In this document: positions 7,052 to 17,059 of the stretch, in pieces
Layout of the letters: every line of letters starts with the position of its first letter
Position numbering within the stretch: position 1 is the stretch's first letter
NCBI RefSeq assembly: GCF_019880205.1
Contig: NZ_CP082292.1
Coordinates: 1,054,001-1,118,000 of the forward strand
DNA length: 64,000 bases
Direction of reading: 5' to 3'
From: Pantoea alfalfae
Lineage (GTDB): Bacteria; Pseudomonadota; Gammaproteobacteria; Enterobacterales; Enterobacteriaceae
Program-made: the position numbers and the translations under genes
Notes under the pieces: model-generated
The model's input: only the letters and a program-made list of their open reading frames with translations
What the model was told of the DNA's origin: nothing
Databases searched by the model: none

Positions 7052-10000
7052 ATGAAGAAACGCACTACCCGGCTGCTGCTCAGTATGCTGATCGGTGGCT
7101 CGCTGCTGTCAGCGACCCTGTTACCTGTTTTGCCTCTCCAGGCGGCAGAGGTACCCGCAACCGCCTTGGTCAGCAAACCGCTGACGATTATCGATCTTTC
7201 GGAACTGCAGATCGACGGTGCCGCTGCGCTGGTCTTAACCTTCAGCCAGCCACTGGATGACAAACAGGACATCACGCAGAAAGTCAGGCTGACCGACGAT
7301 AAACAGGGCCGGGTGGATGGCGGCTGGGAACTTGCCGCTAATCGTAAAACGTTGCGCTTCCGCCATCCCGAGCCGTCGCGCCACTTCACCGTCACGGTGG
7401 ATGCGGGACTGCGTGCGGCCAGCGGTGAGACGCTTGCCGCCGATTACAGTCAGAAAATCGCCACCCGTGATATCCAGCCGATGGTGGGCTTTGCCAGTCG
7501 CGGTTCACTGCTGCCGCTGCGTATCACCCAGGGATTGCCGGTGCTGGCGCTGAATGTTGACCAGGTCGATGTCGATTTCTTCCGGATAAAGAATGCCGGC
7601 CTGGCGGAATTTCTCTCGCAGTGGAATTACGGCAACAACCTCTCAAGCTGGCAGTCGCAGGAGCTGCTGAAAAGCAGCCAGCTGGTTTATAGCGGACGCT
7701 TTGAGCTCAACCCGGCGCGAAACACGCGTGAAAAACTGCAACTGCCGATGAGTGACATCAAGGTGCTTCAGCAGCCCGGCGTCTATCTGGCCGTCATGAA
7801 GCAGGCCGGGACTTATCACTACAGCCAGCCCGCCACGCTTTTCACCCTGAGCGATATTGGCCTGTCACTGCACCGCTTCCCGGCTCAGTTCGAACTCTTT
7901 GCCCAGAGTCTGGCAAGCGGCCAGCCACTTTCCGGCGTCAGCGTCAGATTGCTGGATGAGAAAGGGCAGGTTCTGCAGAGCGGCACCAGTGACAGCACCG
8001 GTCATCTGCGCCTGAAAGCGGATGAAAAAGGTAAGCTCCTGCTGGCCGTGCAGGGTGAACAGACCTCGATGATCGACCTGGCGCGTCCGGCGCTGGATCT
8101 CGCTGAGTTTCCGGTTGCCGGACCGCAGGGCTATGACAAACAGCTGTTTGTCTTTGGCCCACGTGATATCTACCGGCCCGGCGAAATCGTCATCGTCAAT
8201 GCGCTGCTGCGCGATGCCGACGGACATCCGTTGCCCGCCCAGCCGATCAAAGCGGAGCTGGTGCAGCCTGACGGCCAGGTGATGCGGACCTTTGTCTGGC
8301 AGTCTGAAGCGGGATTCTACCAGCAGCGACTGGCGCTGCCCGCGTCGGCCATGACCGGCGACTGGATGCTGCGACTGAATACCGGCGATAACCTCAAGCG
8401 CGAGTGGAAGTTTCACGTCGAAGATTTTCTGCCGGAGCGTATGGCGTTAACCCTGAAAAATGACCCTCAGCCACAGGCCGCTGATGCCAGTGTTGAATTC
8501 GGCATTGAAGGTCGCTATCTCTATGGCGCCCCAGCAGCAGGTAACACGCTACAGGGTCAACTCTATCTGCGACCGGCACGCGAGGCGGTGACTGCACTGC
8601 CAGGCTACCAGTTTGGTGACATCACCGAAGAGGGATTAAAGCGCACGCTGGATGAGGTGGACCTCAAGCTCGATGCCAGCGGTAAAGCACAACTCACGGT
8701 AGAAAATCAGTGGGATCAGCTGCACTCCCCGCTTAACCTGATCCTGCAGGCCAGCCTGCTGGAGACCGGCGGACGTCCGGTCACCCGTCGTGCCACCCAG
8801 GCCATCTGGCCCGCTGACGCCCTGCCGGGTATCCGGCCGCTGTTTGGTAACAAGGCGGTTTATGACTACCGCAGTGACAGCTATCACGATGAGCCTACCG
8901 TGCCGGAACAGAGCCTGGCCGAATTCGACATTGTTTATGCCAACAGTCAGGGCAAAAAACTGGCAGCGGACAAGCTGGATGTGCGCCTGATCCGTGAGCG
9001 CCGCGATTACTACTGGAGCTTCTCTGACAGCGAAGGCTGGCAGTCGCAGTATAGCGACAAGGATCTGCAGGAAGATGAACGCGCCATCTCTATCCCGGCA
9101 GATGGCAGCACCAAAGTCAGCTTCCCGGTCGAGTGGGGCCACTACCGGCTGGAAGTGCAGGCGGGCGAGAAGATCGTCAGCAGCGTCCGGTTCCAGGCGG
9201 GTTATGACTGGCAGGATAACACCAACGGCACAGGTGCATTGCGTCCCGATCAGGTCAGACTGAAGCTGGACAAAGCCGCTTACCAGCCGGGCGATACCGT
9301 GCACCTGCAGGTCGAATCACCGGCGGCCGGTAAAGGTTACCTGATGGTGGAGTCGAGCAGCGGCACGCTCTGGTGGCAGCCGTTGACCGTACCAAAGGGC
9401 GGCACAACGGTGGATGTGCCGGTGGCTGAGAGCTGGCAGCGGCACGATCTCTACTTCAGCGCTATTGTGGTGCGTGACGGCGATAAGGTCAGCGGCGCAA
9501 CACCCAAACGCGCGGTAGGGCTATTGCACCTGCCGATGGCGACTGAAGCACGTCGCTTAAACCTGACGCTTGCGGCACCCGATAAAATTCGCCCGGAGCA
9601 ACGCCTGACGGTCAACATTCACGCCAGTCGTGACGGCGGTCCGCTACCAGAAAAAGTGAATGTGCTCCTGTCCGCGGTGGACAGTGGTGTACTGAGCGTG
9701 ACGGATTATAAAACCCCCGATCCGTGGCAGGCTTTCTTTGGCCGTAAACGCTACAACGTCGATCAGTATGACGTCTTTGGTCAGTTGATCGAAGGCGGCG
9801 GCCGGCTTGCGGCACTGCGTTTTGGTGGTGATGGCGAGGATGAATCGATGACGCGCGGCGGTAAAAAACCGGTGACGCACGTCAATATCGTCGCACAGCA
9901 GTTACAGGCGGTGACGCTGGATAAAGAGGGCAACGGATCGATTACGCTGCCGATCCCGGCGTTTAACGGCGAACTGCGACTGATGACCCAGGCATGGAGC

Positions 10001-11944
10001 GATGACAGCTTCGGCGCGGCCGAACGCAAACTGGTGGTTGCGGCGCCGCTGATCAGCGAACTGGCCACCCCGCGCTTCCTGGCCAGCGGTGACTCGGCAT
10101 CTCTGGCGCTGGATCTCACTAACCTGACCGATCTGCCGCAAACCCTGAAGGTGGATCTCTCCAGCAGTGGCCTGGTGGATCTGGCCGGTGCTGCCAGCCA
10201 GAGCGTCACGCTGGCTAAAGGTGCACGCAGCACGTTGCAGATTCCGGTCACGGCGAAAATGGGTTTTGGTGATGGCGAGATCACCGTACAGATTTCCGGT
10301 CTGAACCTGCCGGGTGAGCAGGTTAAGCCCGGCAGACAGCAGTGGAAAATTGGCGTCAGACCGCCTTATCCGGCGCAGACGCTGAACTTTGATGCCGTGA
10401 TCAGCCCCGATCAGCCCTGGGAGGTCGCGGCGGCGGCGCTTACGGGGCTGGATGCACAAACCCTGAGCGGACAGCTGACGCTGAGCAATCGTCCGCCGCT
10501 GAATATCGCCAGCTATATCAGTGCGCTTTATGCCTATCCCTACGGCTGTCTGGAGCAGACTACCAGCGGGCTCTGGCCTTCGCTCTATACCAGTCATGCT
10601 GAGCTGACCGCGATGGGCATTAAAACCAGCAGCGATGAAGCACGACGGGCCGCCGTCGACACCGGTATTGCCCGTCTGGCCGGGATGCAGCGCGCTAACG
10701 GCAGCTTCGGGCTGTGGGATAAACAAGGTGAAGAGGAGTTCTGGCTGACACCTTACGTGACGGACTTCCTGCTTCGCGCCAGCGAGGTGGGCTATGCGCT
10801 GCCGGATAATGTGGTGGAGCGCGCTAATGCACGGCTGCTGCGCTATCTGCAGGATCCCTCGCAGATAAGCGGCGGCGGTGATAACAATGCCGCGCTGCAG
10901 TTCAGCGTACAGGCTTACGCCGGACTCGTGCTGGCGCGTCAGCAGCGTGCGCCACTGGGTGCGCTGCGTGCATTGTATGAAAAACGAGAGAAAGCTCGTT
11001 CCGGCCTGGCGCTGATGCAGCTTGGTGTAGCGCTGAAGCTGATGGGTGACGGACAGCGTGCACAGCAGGCGATCATGCAGGGAGCTACGCTGACGCGTTC
11101 AGACAACGAGTGGTATGGCGACTACGGCAGCACGGTGCGCGATCAGGGGATGATGATTGCCCTGTTAGCAGAAAATAAGCTGCAGCCGGATTTGCAAAAT
11201 AGTCTGCTGCTGTCCCTGTCCAAAGAGGTCAACGGCAAACGCTGGTTCTCGACGCAGGAAAATAATGCACTTTATCTGGCAGCACACACTCTGCAACGTG
11301 CACAGGGCGGAAGCTGGCAGGCGCTATTATCGGGCAATCCTGAACCTCTGCAGGGCGATGCGCCACTGAATAAAGGGCTGGCGGCTGAACGCCTGTTGCA
11401 GGGCTTAGCCATCCGTAACCCGGGCAGTGCACCGCTGTATGGTCGTCTGGATGTGACAGGCTATCCGCTGACCGCCCCACAGCCGGAGAGCAATGTGCTC
11501 GGGATAAAACGTGAATACTTCACCCTGGATGGCAAAGCCGCCGATCTCAGTAATCTGCGCAGCGGGGAGTTGCTGGTAGTGCGTCTGACCGTTTCGTCAA
11601 AGCGCAGCATCAATGATGCGCTGGTGGTGGATCTGCTGCCTGCCGGTCTGGAGCTGGAAAACCAGAATCTGGCCGACAGCAGCGCCAGCCTCGGTGACAG
11701 TGCGGATGCGCTGAAGGAGAGCATGGGCGACATGCAGCAGGCCGACATTAAACACATTGAGTTCCGCGACGATCGCTTTGTCGCGGCACTGGCGGTGGAT
11801 ACTTATCGTCCCGCAACGCTGGTCTATCTGGCGCGGGCGGTCACGCCGGGTCGCTTCCTGGTGCCGCCTCCACAGGTGGAGTCGATGTATGTGCCGGAGT
11901 GGCGCGCCACCGGCAGCACGCCGTCGCAGTTGCATATTCAGTAA
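7052..11944 (+). CDS. yfhM: YfhM bacterial alpha-2-macroglobulin, no lipobox
   Basis: A 1630-residue periplasmic protease-trapping protein. Start ATG 7052 (MKKRTTRLLLSMLIGGSLL) follows GAAGGA and opens a signal peptide ending about LPLQA-AEV; an upstream in-frame ATG at 6995 would bury it. The thioester motif CLEQ is present (Cys1166, in YPYGCLEQT). The remainder aligns along its length with E. coli YfhM: macroglobulin domains, bait region, thioester domain, and the C-terminal segment ending VPEWRATG. E. coli YfhM is a lipoprotein with an LAGC lipobox; here there is no cysteine in the leader, so the mature protein is probably soluble. pbpC follows with no gap, the conserved pairing thought to couple envelope defence with peptidoglycan repair. 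Confidence 0.96.
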   Translation: MKKRTTRLLLSMLIGGSLLSATLLPVLPLQAAEVPATALVSKPLTIIDLSELQIDGAAALVLTFSQPLDDKQDITQKVRLTDDKQGRVDGGWELAANRKTLRFRHPEPSRHFTVTVDAGLRAASGETLAADYSQKIATRDIQPMVGFASRGSLLPLRITQGLPVLALNVDQVDVDFFRIKNAGLAEFLSQWNYGNNLSSWQSQELLKSSQLVYSGRFELNPARNTREKLQLPMSDIKVLQQPGVYLAVMKQAGTYHYSQPATLFTLSDIGLSLHRFPAQFELFAQSLASGQPLSGVSVRLLDEKGQVLQSGTSDSTGHLRLKADEKGKLLLAVQGEQTSMIDLARPALDLAEFPVAGPQGYDKQLFVFGPRDIYRPGEIVIVNALLRDADGHPLPAQPIKAELVQPDGQVMRTFVWQSEAGFYQQRLALPASAMTGDWMLRLNTGDNLKREWKFHVEDFLPERMALTLKNDPQPQAADASVEFGIEGRYLYGAPAAGNTLQGQLYLRPAREAVTALPGYQFGDITEEGLKRTLDEVDLKLDASGKAQLTVENQWDQLHSPLNLILQASLLETGGRPVTRRATQAIWPADALPGIRPLFGNKAVYDYRSDSYHDEPTVPEQSLAEFDIVYANSQGKKLAADKLDVRLIRERRDYYWSFSDSEGWQSQYSDKDLQEDERAISIPADGSTKVSFPVEWGHYRLEVQAGEKIVSSVRFQAGYDWQDNTNGTGALRPDQVRLKLDKAAYQPGDTVHLQVESPAAGKGYLMVESSSGTLWWQPLTVPKGGTTVDVPVAESWQRHDLYFSAIVVRDGDKVSGATPKRAVGLLHLPMATEARRLNLTLAAPDKIRPEQRLTVNIHASRDGGPLPEKVNVLLSAVDSGVLSVTDYKTPDPWQAFFGRKRYNVDQYDVFGQLIEGGGRLAALRFGGDGEDESMTRGGKKPVTHVNIVAQQLQAVTLDKEGNGSITLPIPAFNGELRLMTQAWSDDSFGAAERKLVVAAPLISELATPRFLASGDSASLALDLTNLTDLPQTLKVDLSSSGLVDLAGAASQSVTLAKGARSTLQIPVTAKMGFGDGEITVQISGLNLPGEQVKPGRQQWKIGVRPPYPAQTLNFDAVISPDQPWEVAAAALTGLDAQTLSGQLTLSNRPPLNIASYISALYAYPYGCLEQTTSGLWPSLYTSHAELTAMGIKTSSDEARRAAVDTGIARLAGMQRANGSFGLWDKQGEEEFWLTPYVTDFLLRASEVGYALPDNVVERANARLLRYLQDPSQISGGGDNNAALQFSVQAYAGLVLARQQRAPLGALRALYEKREKARSGLALMQLGVALKLMGDGQRAQQAIMQGATLTRSDNEWYGDYGSTVRDQGMMIALLAENKLQPDLQNSLLLSLSKEVNGKRWFSTQENNALYLAAHTLQRAQGGSWQALLSGNPEPLQGDAPLNKGLAAERLLQGLAIRNPGSAPLYGRLDVTGYPLTAPQPESNVLGIKREYFTLDGKAADLSNLRSGELLVVRLTVSSKRSINDALVVDLLPAGLELENQNLADSSASLGDSADALKESMGDMQQADIKHIEFRDDRFVAALAVDTYRPATLVYLARAVTPGRFLVPPPQVESMYVPEWRATGSTPSQLHIQ

Positions 11945-14281
11945 GTGACGCGACGCGTGTTAAAACCTCGCACCCTTAAAAAGGGGTGGCTCGTGCTGCC
12001 GCTTTTTTTTCTGGGTTTATGGCTGGCGACGTGGGGACTGGATCGGCTGTTTCCGCTTCCGCTTAAACAGGTGCAGCCTGCACGGGTCATTGTGGCCAGC
12101 GACGGTACGCCGCTGTGGCGCTTTGCTGACAGCAAGGGTATCTGGCGCTATCCGGTCACGCCAGAGGAGGTGGCACCGGCTTATCTGCAGGCGCTGCTGA
12201 CCTATGAAGATCGCTGGTTCTGGTATCACCCCGGCATCAACCCTCTGGCCCTGCTGCGTGCCGCCTGGCAGGATTTGCGTCATCAGAGTGTGATTTCCGG
12301 CGGCAGCACCCTGACTATGCAGGTGGCGCGCCTTATCGACCCGCAACCCCGCACGTTGCGGGGCAAGCTGATTCAGGCGTGGCGTGCGCTGCAGCTGGAG
12401 TGGCATCTTTCCAAACGTGACATCCTGACGCTCTATCTTAACCGTGCGCCCTTTGGCGGTACGCTGGAAGGGGTGGGCGCAGCAAGCTGGAGCTGGCTGG
12501 GAAAAGCGCCGTCACAGCTGACACCAGGCGAAGCGGCGCTGCTGGCCGTGTTGCCGCAGGCACCCAGCCGTCTGCGGCCCGATCGCTGGCCTGAACGGGC
12601 GGAAGCCGCTCGCAATAAAGTGCTGGATCGACTGGCGCAATACCGCATCTGGTCCGCTGAACAGGTGGCGGAAATCCGTCAGGAGCCGGTGTGGCTGCCG
12701 CCGCGCCAGATGCCGCAGATGGCACCGCTGCTGGCCCGGCGACTGCTGTCGAGCAGCCGCAGCGATAAGATTGTCTCTACGCTCGATCCTTCACTGCAGC
12801 GCGAACTGGAAAGCCTGGCGCTGAACGTTAAAAATCAGCTGCCGCCGCGCACCTCACTGGCCATGCTGGTGGTGGATCACACCACCATGGCGGTTCGTGG
12901 CTACGTCGGCTCGGCTGACTTTACTGATGACAGCCGTTTTGGTCATGTGGATATGATCGCCAGCGTGCGCTCGCCAGGTTCGGTGTTAAAACCCTTTATT
13001 TACGGCATGGCGCTGGACGAAGGGCTGATTCATGCCGAATCGCTGCTGCAGGATGTGCCGCGTCGCTTTGGTGATTACCGGCCCGGCAACTTTGACACCG
13101 GTTTTCACGGACCGGTCAGCGCCAGTGAGGCGCTGGTACGCTCCCTGAATCTGCCCGCCGTTCAGCTGCTGGAAGCACTAGGGCCAAAAAACGTCGCGGC
13201 GCGGCTGCGTAATGTGGGGCTGAATTTACGTTTTCCGCCTGGCGCGGAACCCAATCTTTCGCTGATTCTTGGCGGCACCGGGGCGCGCATGGATGAGATC
13301 GTGGCAGCCTACAGCGCCTTTGCCCGTCACGGCAATGCCGCTCAGCTGCGCTGGATGCCCGATCAACCGTTGCAGCAACGGCCGCTGCTATCAAAGGAAT
13401 CGGCGTGGATCATCCGGCGTATCCTCGCAGGCGAAGCGCAGCCTGCCGGTAATGGCAGCGTACCCGACGTGGTGCCGCTGGCCTGGAAGACCGGCACCAG
13501 CTACGGCTATCGCGACGCCTGGTCGGTGGGTATCAATCCTCGCTATCTGATCGGCGTCTGGGTCGGGCGCCCGGATGCCACTCCGGTTGCCGGGCAGTTT
13601 GGTTTCGCCTCTGCTGTGCCGATTATGAATCAGATTAACAGCATGCTGATGAGCCGACTCGGCAGGCGTGACGTGCCAAGCGATCCGCGTCCGGCCTCGG
13701 TCACGGTAGCGACCCTCTGCTGGCCTGGTGGTCAGCCGCTGCCCGCCGGAGATGAAAACTGTCGTCAGCGGCGGCAAAGCTGGGTCGCCTCAGACACTCT
13801 GCCGCCAACGCTGCTGGCACCGGGTCAGGAGAGCCTCAGCGGATTACGCCTGAGTTACTGGCAGAATGCGCAGGGACTGCGCGTTGCCGCTGACTGCCCC
13901 GGCGCCACCCGTCACGAACGGCTGGTCTGGCCGCTGCCGCTGGAAGCCTGGCTGCCGCCTCAGGAGCGGCGGGCGCAGCGTCTGCCAGCTGTTGATACGC
14001 ACTGTCCACCGCTACAGCAGGGCAGCAGTGCACCGCTGATCGTCACCGGCGTCATTGAGGGACAAATCGTTAAGCCACTGCCGGGCAACAGTGCACTGAC
14101 GATCCCGGTCGCGGTGCAGGGAGGGCAGGGCGCGCAGCGCTGGTGGTTCCTGAATGGTGAGCCTCTCACGACGCAAAACGCCGCAGAGATGTCGCTGCAT
14201 CTTGATCATCCAGGCGAGTATCAGCTGGTGGTGATGGATGAAGAGGGCCAGCTTGTCTCGGTCAACTTCAGTCGGGGATGA
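11945..14281 (+). CDS. pbpC: PBP1C bifunctional peptidoglycan synthase
   Basis: A 778-residue class A penicillin-binding protein starting at GTG 11945, immediately after the yfhM stop; a second in-frame GTG at 11957 is an alternative. An N-terminal membrane anchor (about residues 14-32) precedes the GT51 glycosyltransferase domain with catalytic Glu in YEDRWFW and the SGGSTLTMQVARL motif. The transpeptidase domain has SPGSVLKP (active Ser), SLN and KTGTSYG boxes. A C-terminal BiPBP_C domain ends the protein. Synteny with yfhM is as in E. coli. The tight junction implies translational coupling. Confidence 0.96.
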   Translation: MTRRVLKPRTLKKGWLVLPLFFLGLWLATWGLDRLFPLPLKQVQPARVIVASDGTPLWRFADSKGIWRYPVTPEEVAPAYLQALLTYEDRWFWYHPGINPLALLRAAWQDLRHQSVISGGSTLTMQVARLIDPQPRTLRGKLIQAWRALQLEWHLSKRDILTLYLNRAPFGGTLEGVGAASWSWLGKAPSQLTPGEAALLAVLPQAPSRLRPDRWPERAEAARNKVLDRLAQYRIWSAEQVAEIRQEPVWLPPRQMPQMAPLLARRLLSSSRSDKIVSTLDPSLQRELESLALNVKNQLPPRTSLAMLVVDHTTMAVRGYVGSADFTDDSRFGHVDMIASVRSPGSVLKPFIYGMALDEGLIHAESLLQDVPRRFGDYRPGNFDTGFHGPVSASEALVRSLNLPAVQLLEALGPKNVAARLRNVGLNLRFPPGAEPNLSLILGGTGARMDEIVAAYSAFARHGNAAQLRWMPDQPLQQRPLLSKESAWIIRRILAGEAQPAGNGSVPDVVPLAWKTGTSYGYRDAWSVGINPRYLIGVWVGRPDATPVAGQFGFASAVPIMNQINSMLMSRLGRRDVPSDPRPASVTVATLCWPGGQPLPAGDENCRQRRQSWVASDTLPPTLLAPGQESLSGLRLSYWQNAQGLRVAADCPGATRHERLVWPLPLEAWLPPQERRAQRLPAVDTHCPPLQQGSSAPLIVTGVIEGQIVKPLPGNSALTIPVAVQGGQGAQRWWFLNGEPLTTQNAAEMSLHLDHPGEYQLVVMDEEGQLVSVNFSRG

Positions 14282-14372
14282 TGGTTTTCTGCGCTAAATC
14301 ATAACTGAAGCGCATCCGCTTCGACTCAGATCAAGAATTTTCAACAAATTAGGGATCTCTGATAGGCAATGC

Positions 14373-14401
14373 CGGACTCAGCCCCTATAATCGGCGCCGT
14401 T
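14373..14401 (+). promoter_or_regulatory. ndk promoter
   Basis: TAGGCA (14373-14378) and a consensus TATAAT (14396-14401) are separated by 17 bp and lie 55 bp upstream of the ndk start. The intervening sequence has no pbpC-type terminator, so some read-through is possible. Confidence 0.7.
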
Positions 14402-14456
14402 TATTAACCGGGGCGGACGCCACCGGTTTCTTCAGAACGTCAAGACAGAGGTCATC

Positions 14457-14888
14457 ATGGCAATCGAACGTACTTTTTCTATCATCAAGCCAAACGCCGT
14501 CGCTAAAAATGTGATTGGTGCTATCTACAACCGTTTTGAAAGCGCAGGTTTCAAAATCGTTGGCGCTAAAATGCTGCAGCTGAGCAAAGAGCAGGCTGAA
14601 GGCTTTTACGCTGAGCACCAGGGCAAGCCATTCTTCGATGGTCTGGTTGAATTCATGACCTCTGGCCCGGTTGTTGTTTCCGTGCTGGAAGGTGAAAATG
14701 CCGTTCAGCGTCACCGTGACCTGATGGGTGCCACTAACCCGGCAAACGCACTGGCTGGCACTCTGCGTGCTGACTACGCTGACAGCTTCACCGAAAACGC
14801 GACCCACGGTTCAGATTCAGCGGAATCTGCTGCCCGTGAAATCGCTTATTTCTTCGGCGAAAACGAAATCTGCCCACGTACTCGTTAA
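14457..14888 (+). CDS. ndk: Ndk nucleoside diphosphate kinase
   Basis: A 143-residue enzyme that equilibrates (d)NTP pools through a phosphohistidine. It begins [21 protein letters not shown]; the active-site histidine is in NATHGSDS, and the C-terminus reads [12 protein letters not shown], like E. coli. Length equals the family norm. It has its own promoter and a strong downstream terminator, so it is monocistronic. Confidence 0.98.
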   Translation: MAIERTFSIIKPNAVAKNVIGAIYNRFESAGFKIVGAKMLQLSKEQAEGFYAEHQGKPFFDGLVEFMTSGPVVVSVLEGENAVQRHRDLMGATNPANALAGTLRADYADSFTENATHGSDSAESAAREIAYFFGENEICPRTR

Positions 14889-14979
14889 TCGCCCGGCGAT
14901 AAACGTTACAGCGGCTTTACAAAAATCTGCGTAGGGGAGGTCACTCCCGCCTGTTATCAGGCCGCAGATGTTGTACAAT

Positions 14980-15022
14980 ATTGCGCCTTCATTGACATCG
15001 CTTAATGAAGGCGCAATTTTTT
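14980..15022 (+). terminator. ndk terminator
   Basis: ATTGCGCCTTCATT (14980-14993) and AATGAAGGCGCAAT (15004-15017) form a perfect 14-bp stem with a ten-base loop, followed by a T-run to 15022. This is a textbook rho-independent terminator between ndk and rlmN. Confidence 0.9.
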
Positions 15023-15074
15023 CACCTATCCCTGAACAGCGCCATAACGTGTAACAACGAGGCCAGAGAATATT

Positions 15075-16244
15075 ATGTCCGAACAGATTGTGACGTCCGC
15101 GTCCGCATCCCCTATTGTCGTCTCCCCCAAAAACCAGAAAATTAACCTGCTGGATCTCAACCGTCAGCAGATGCGCGAATTCTTCCTGTCGCTGGGTGAA
15201 AAGCCGTTCCGCGCCGATCAGGTCATGAAGTGGATTTATCACTACTGCTGCGATGATTTCGAGCAGATGACCGACATCAACAAAAAGCTGCGTAACCGGC
15301 TAATGGAGCTGACGGAGATCCGCGCACCAGAAGTGGCGGAAGAGATGCGCTCTACCGACGGCACCATCAAATGGGCCATTCGTGTAGGTGACCAGCTGGT
15401 GGAAACGGTCTACATCCCGGAAGGCGACCGCGCTACGCTCTGTGTTTCGTCACAGGTGGGGTGTGCGCTGGAGTGTAAATTCTGTTCGACCGCACAGCAG
15501 GGCTTTAACCGTAACCTGCGGGTGTCAGAAATTATTGGTCAGGTGTGGCGTGCGGCGAAAATTGTCGGCGCAGCGAAAATCACCGGCCAGCGTCCTATCA
15601 CCAACGTGGTGATGATGGGCATGGGTGAGCCGCTGCTCAACCTCAATAACGTGGTCCCGGCGATGGAGATCATGCTGGATGACTTCGGCTTTGGTCTGTC
15701 GAAGCGTCGCGTGACCCTCTCTACTTCAGGTGTTGTTCCTGCGCTGGATAAACTGGGCGATATGATTGACGTCGCGCTGGCCATTTCCCTGCATGCGCCG
15801 AACGATAAGCTGCGTGATGATATCGTGCCGATCAACAAAAAGTACAATATCGAAACCTTCCTGGCGGCGGTGAAACGCTACATTGGTAAATCCAACGCCA
15901 ATCAGGGACGTGTGACCATTGAGTACGTGTTGCTGGATCATGTCAACGACAGCACCGACGATGCGCATGAACTTGCCGCATTACTGAAAGAAACACCGTG
16001 TAAAATCAACCTGATTCCATGGAACCCCTTCCCGGGTGCGCCGTATGGCCGTAGCTCAAACAGCCGCATTGATCGTTTCTCCAAGGTGCTGATGGACTAT
16101 GGTTTTACCACCATCGTGCGTAAAACCCGTGGCGACGATATTGATGCCGCCTGTGGTCAGTTAGCCGGAGAAGTGATCGACCGTACTAAGCGAACGCTGC
16201 GTAAAAAAATGGCGGGTGAAGCCATATCTGTGAAGGCTCTCTAG
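15075..16244 (+). CDS. rlmN: RlmN 23S rRNA / tRNA adenine-C2 methyltransferase
   Basis: A 389-residue radical SAM enzyme that methylates A2503 of 23S rRNA and A37 of some tRNAs. The [4Fe-4S] motif C-x3-C-x2-C is at residues 130-137 (CALECKFC). The methyl-carrying cysteine lies in [13 protein letters not shown] near the C-terminus. The N-terminal extension ([15 protein letters not shown]) is slightly longer than usual. It is one of the Fe-S enzymes in this window whose cluster must be made without a local ISC assembly operon. pilW follows after 80 bp. Confidence 0.97.
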   Translation: MSEQIVTSASASPIVVSPKNQKINLLDLNRQQMREFFLSLGEKPFRADQVMKWIYHYCCDDFEQMTDINKKLRNRLMELTEIRAPEVAEEMRSTDGTIKWAIRVGDQLVETVYIPEGDRATLCVSSQVGCALECKFCSTAQQGFNRNLRVSEIIGQVWRAAKIVGAAKITGQRPITNVVMMGMGEPLLNLNNVVPAMEIMLDDFGFGLSKRRVTLSTSGVVPALDKLGDMIDVALAISLHAPNDKLRDDIVPINKKYNIETFLAAVKRYIGKSNANQGRVTIEYVLLDHVNDSTDDAHELAALLKETPCKINLIPWNPFPGAPYGRSSNSRIDRFSKVLMDYGFTTIVRKTRGDDIDAACGQLAGEVIDRTKRTLRKKMAGEAISVKAL

Positions 16245-16324
16245 AAGAGTGGCAGAGTGCGTTTCCTGAAGTGATGACGCGTGGCAGGCTGCAGCCTGTC
16301 AACGTCAACCGGATGGAAACGATT

Positions 16325-17059
16325 ATGCGTAACGGATTACCTGCTGCTTTACTGGCGCTGTTTGTTGTAAGCGGGTGTGTCAGCCAGCCATACGAACCTG
16401 GCGCTGAAGAGGTGCGGCTGCAGTTAGGGATGCACTATCTGGCCGGTGGAGACTATACCGCAGCTGAGCGAAACTTTCTGCGTGCACAGGCCGCCGCGCC
16501 CGAGGACTACCGGGTCTCGCTTGCACTGGCACGGCTGGCGCAGCAGCAGGGTAATCAGACAGCGGCGCAGGCACGGTTTATACTGGCACAGCAGCAGGCC
16601 CCGGATAATGGTTTTGTTGCTAACAATTACGGTGCGTTTCTCTGCGCTTTAAGGCAGTATGACGAAGCGCATCAACAGTTTAGTCGGGCAGGCGCTGCAC
16701 CTCAGTTTGATGCACGTAATGACACGCGTGAACTGGCAGGGTTTTGTTATCTGCAGGCGGGCGATGTTGCCACTGCCCGCAGGACGTTACGCCAGGCCCT
16801 TGAGGCCGACAGACGCAAAGCGGATTCGTTGCTGTCGGAAGCTGAAAAGCTGATGGCAGATAACCAACTGGCAAAGGTGCAGGTTTTGCTCGACGTTTAC
16901 CAGCAACAGCTGCCCGAAACGGCACGAAGTCTGGCGTTACACTTACGTTTCGCCGCGCTACAGGGAAATGCCGCTGACGTTTCACGTTATGGCGACCAGT
17001 TAGCGCGACGTTTTCCGCAATCGATACAGTACCAGCGTTATTTAGCTAATGAATACTGA
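16325..17059 (+). CDS. pilW: PilW/PilF-type TPR lipoprotein (type IV pilus biogenesis family)
   Basis: Start ATG 16325 gives [18 protein letters not shown], a clean lipoprotein leader with lipobox VSGC and lipidated Cys18; upstream in-frame starts would add a charged extension. The mature part contains TPR repeats (for example [23 protein letters not shown] and further helical repeats to about residue 170). This family pilots assembly of the PilQ secretin. The position between rlmN and rodZ is conserved in many enterics that lack it in E. coli K-12. The gene overlaps rodZ by 11 bp, suggesting a pilW-rodZ-ispG operon. Confidence 0.85.
   Translation: MRNGLPAALLALFVVSGCVSQPYEPGAEEVRLQLGMHYLAGGDYTAAERNFLRAQAAAPEDYRVSLALARLAQQQGNQTAAQARFILAQQQAPDNGFVANNYGAFLCALRQYDEAHQQFSRAGAAPQFDARNDTRELAGFCYLQAGDVATARRTLRQALEADRRKADSLLSEAEKLMADNQLAKVQVLLDVYQQQLPETARSLALHLRFAALQGNAADVSRYGDQLARRFPQSIQYQRYLANEY

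Noticed and set aside
8636..9304. A 222-codon minus-strand frame inside yfhM
   Set aside because: Antisense shadow within a GC-rich gene of known family.
9902..10726. A 274-codon minus-strand frame inside yfhM
   Set aside because: Antisense shadow; the sense strand encodes the thioester domain.
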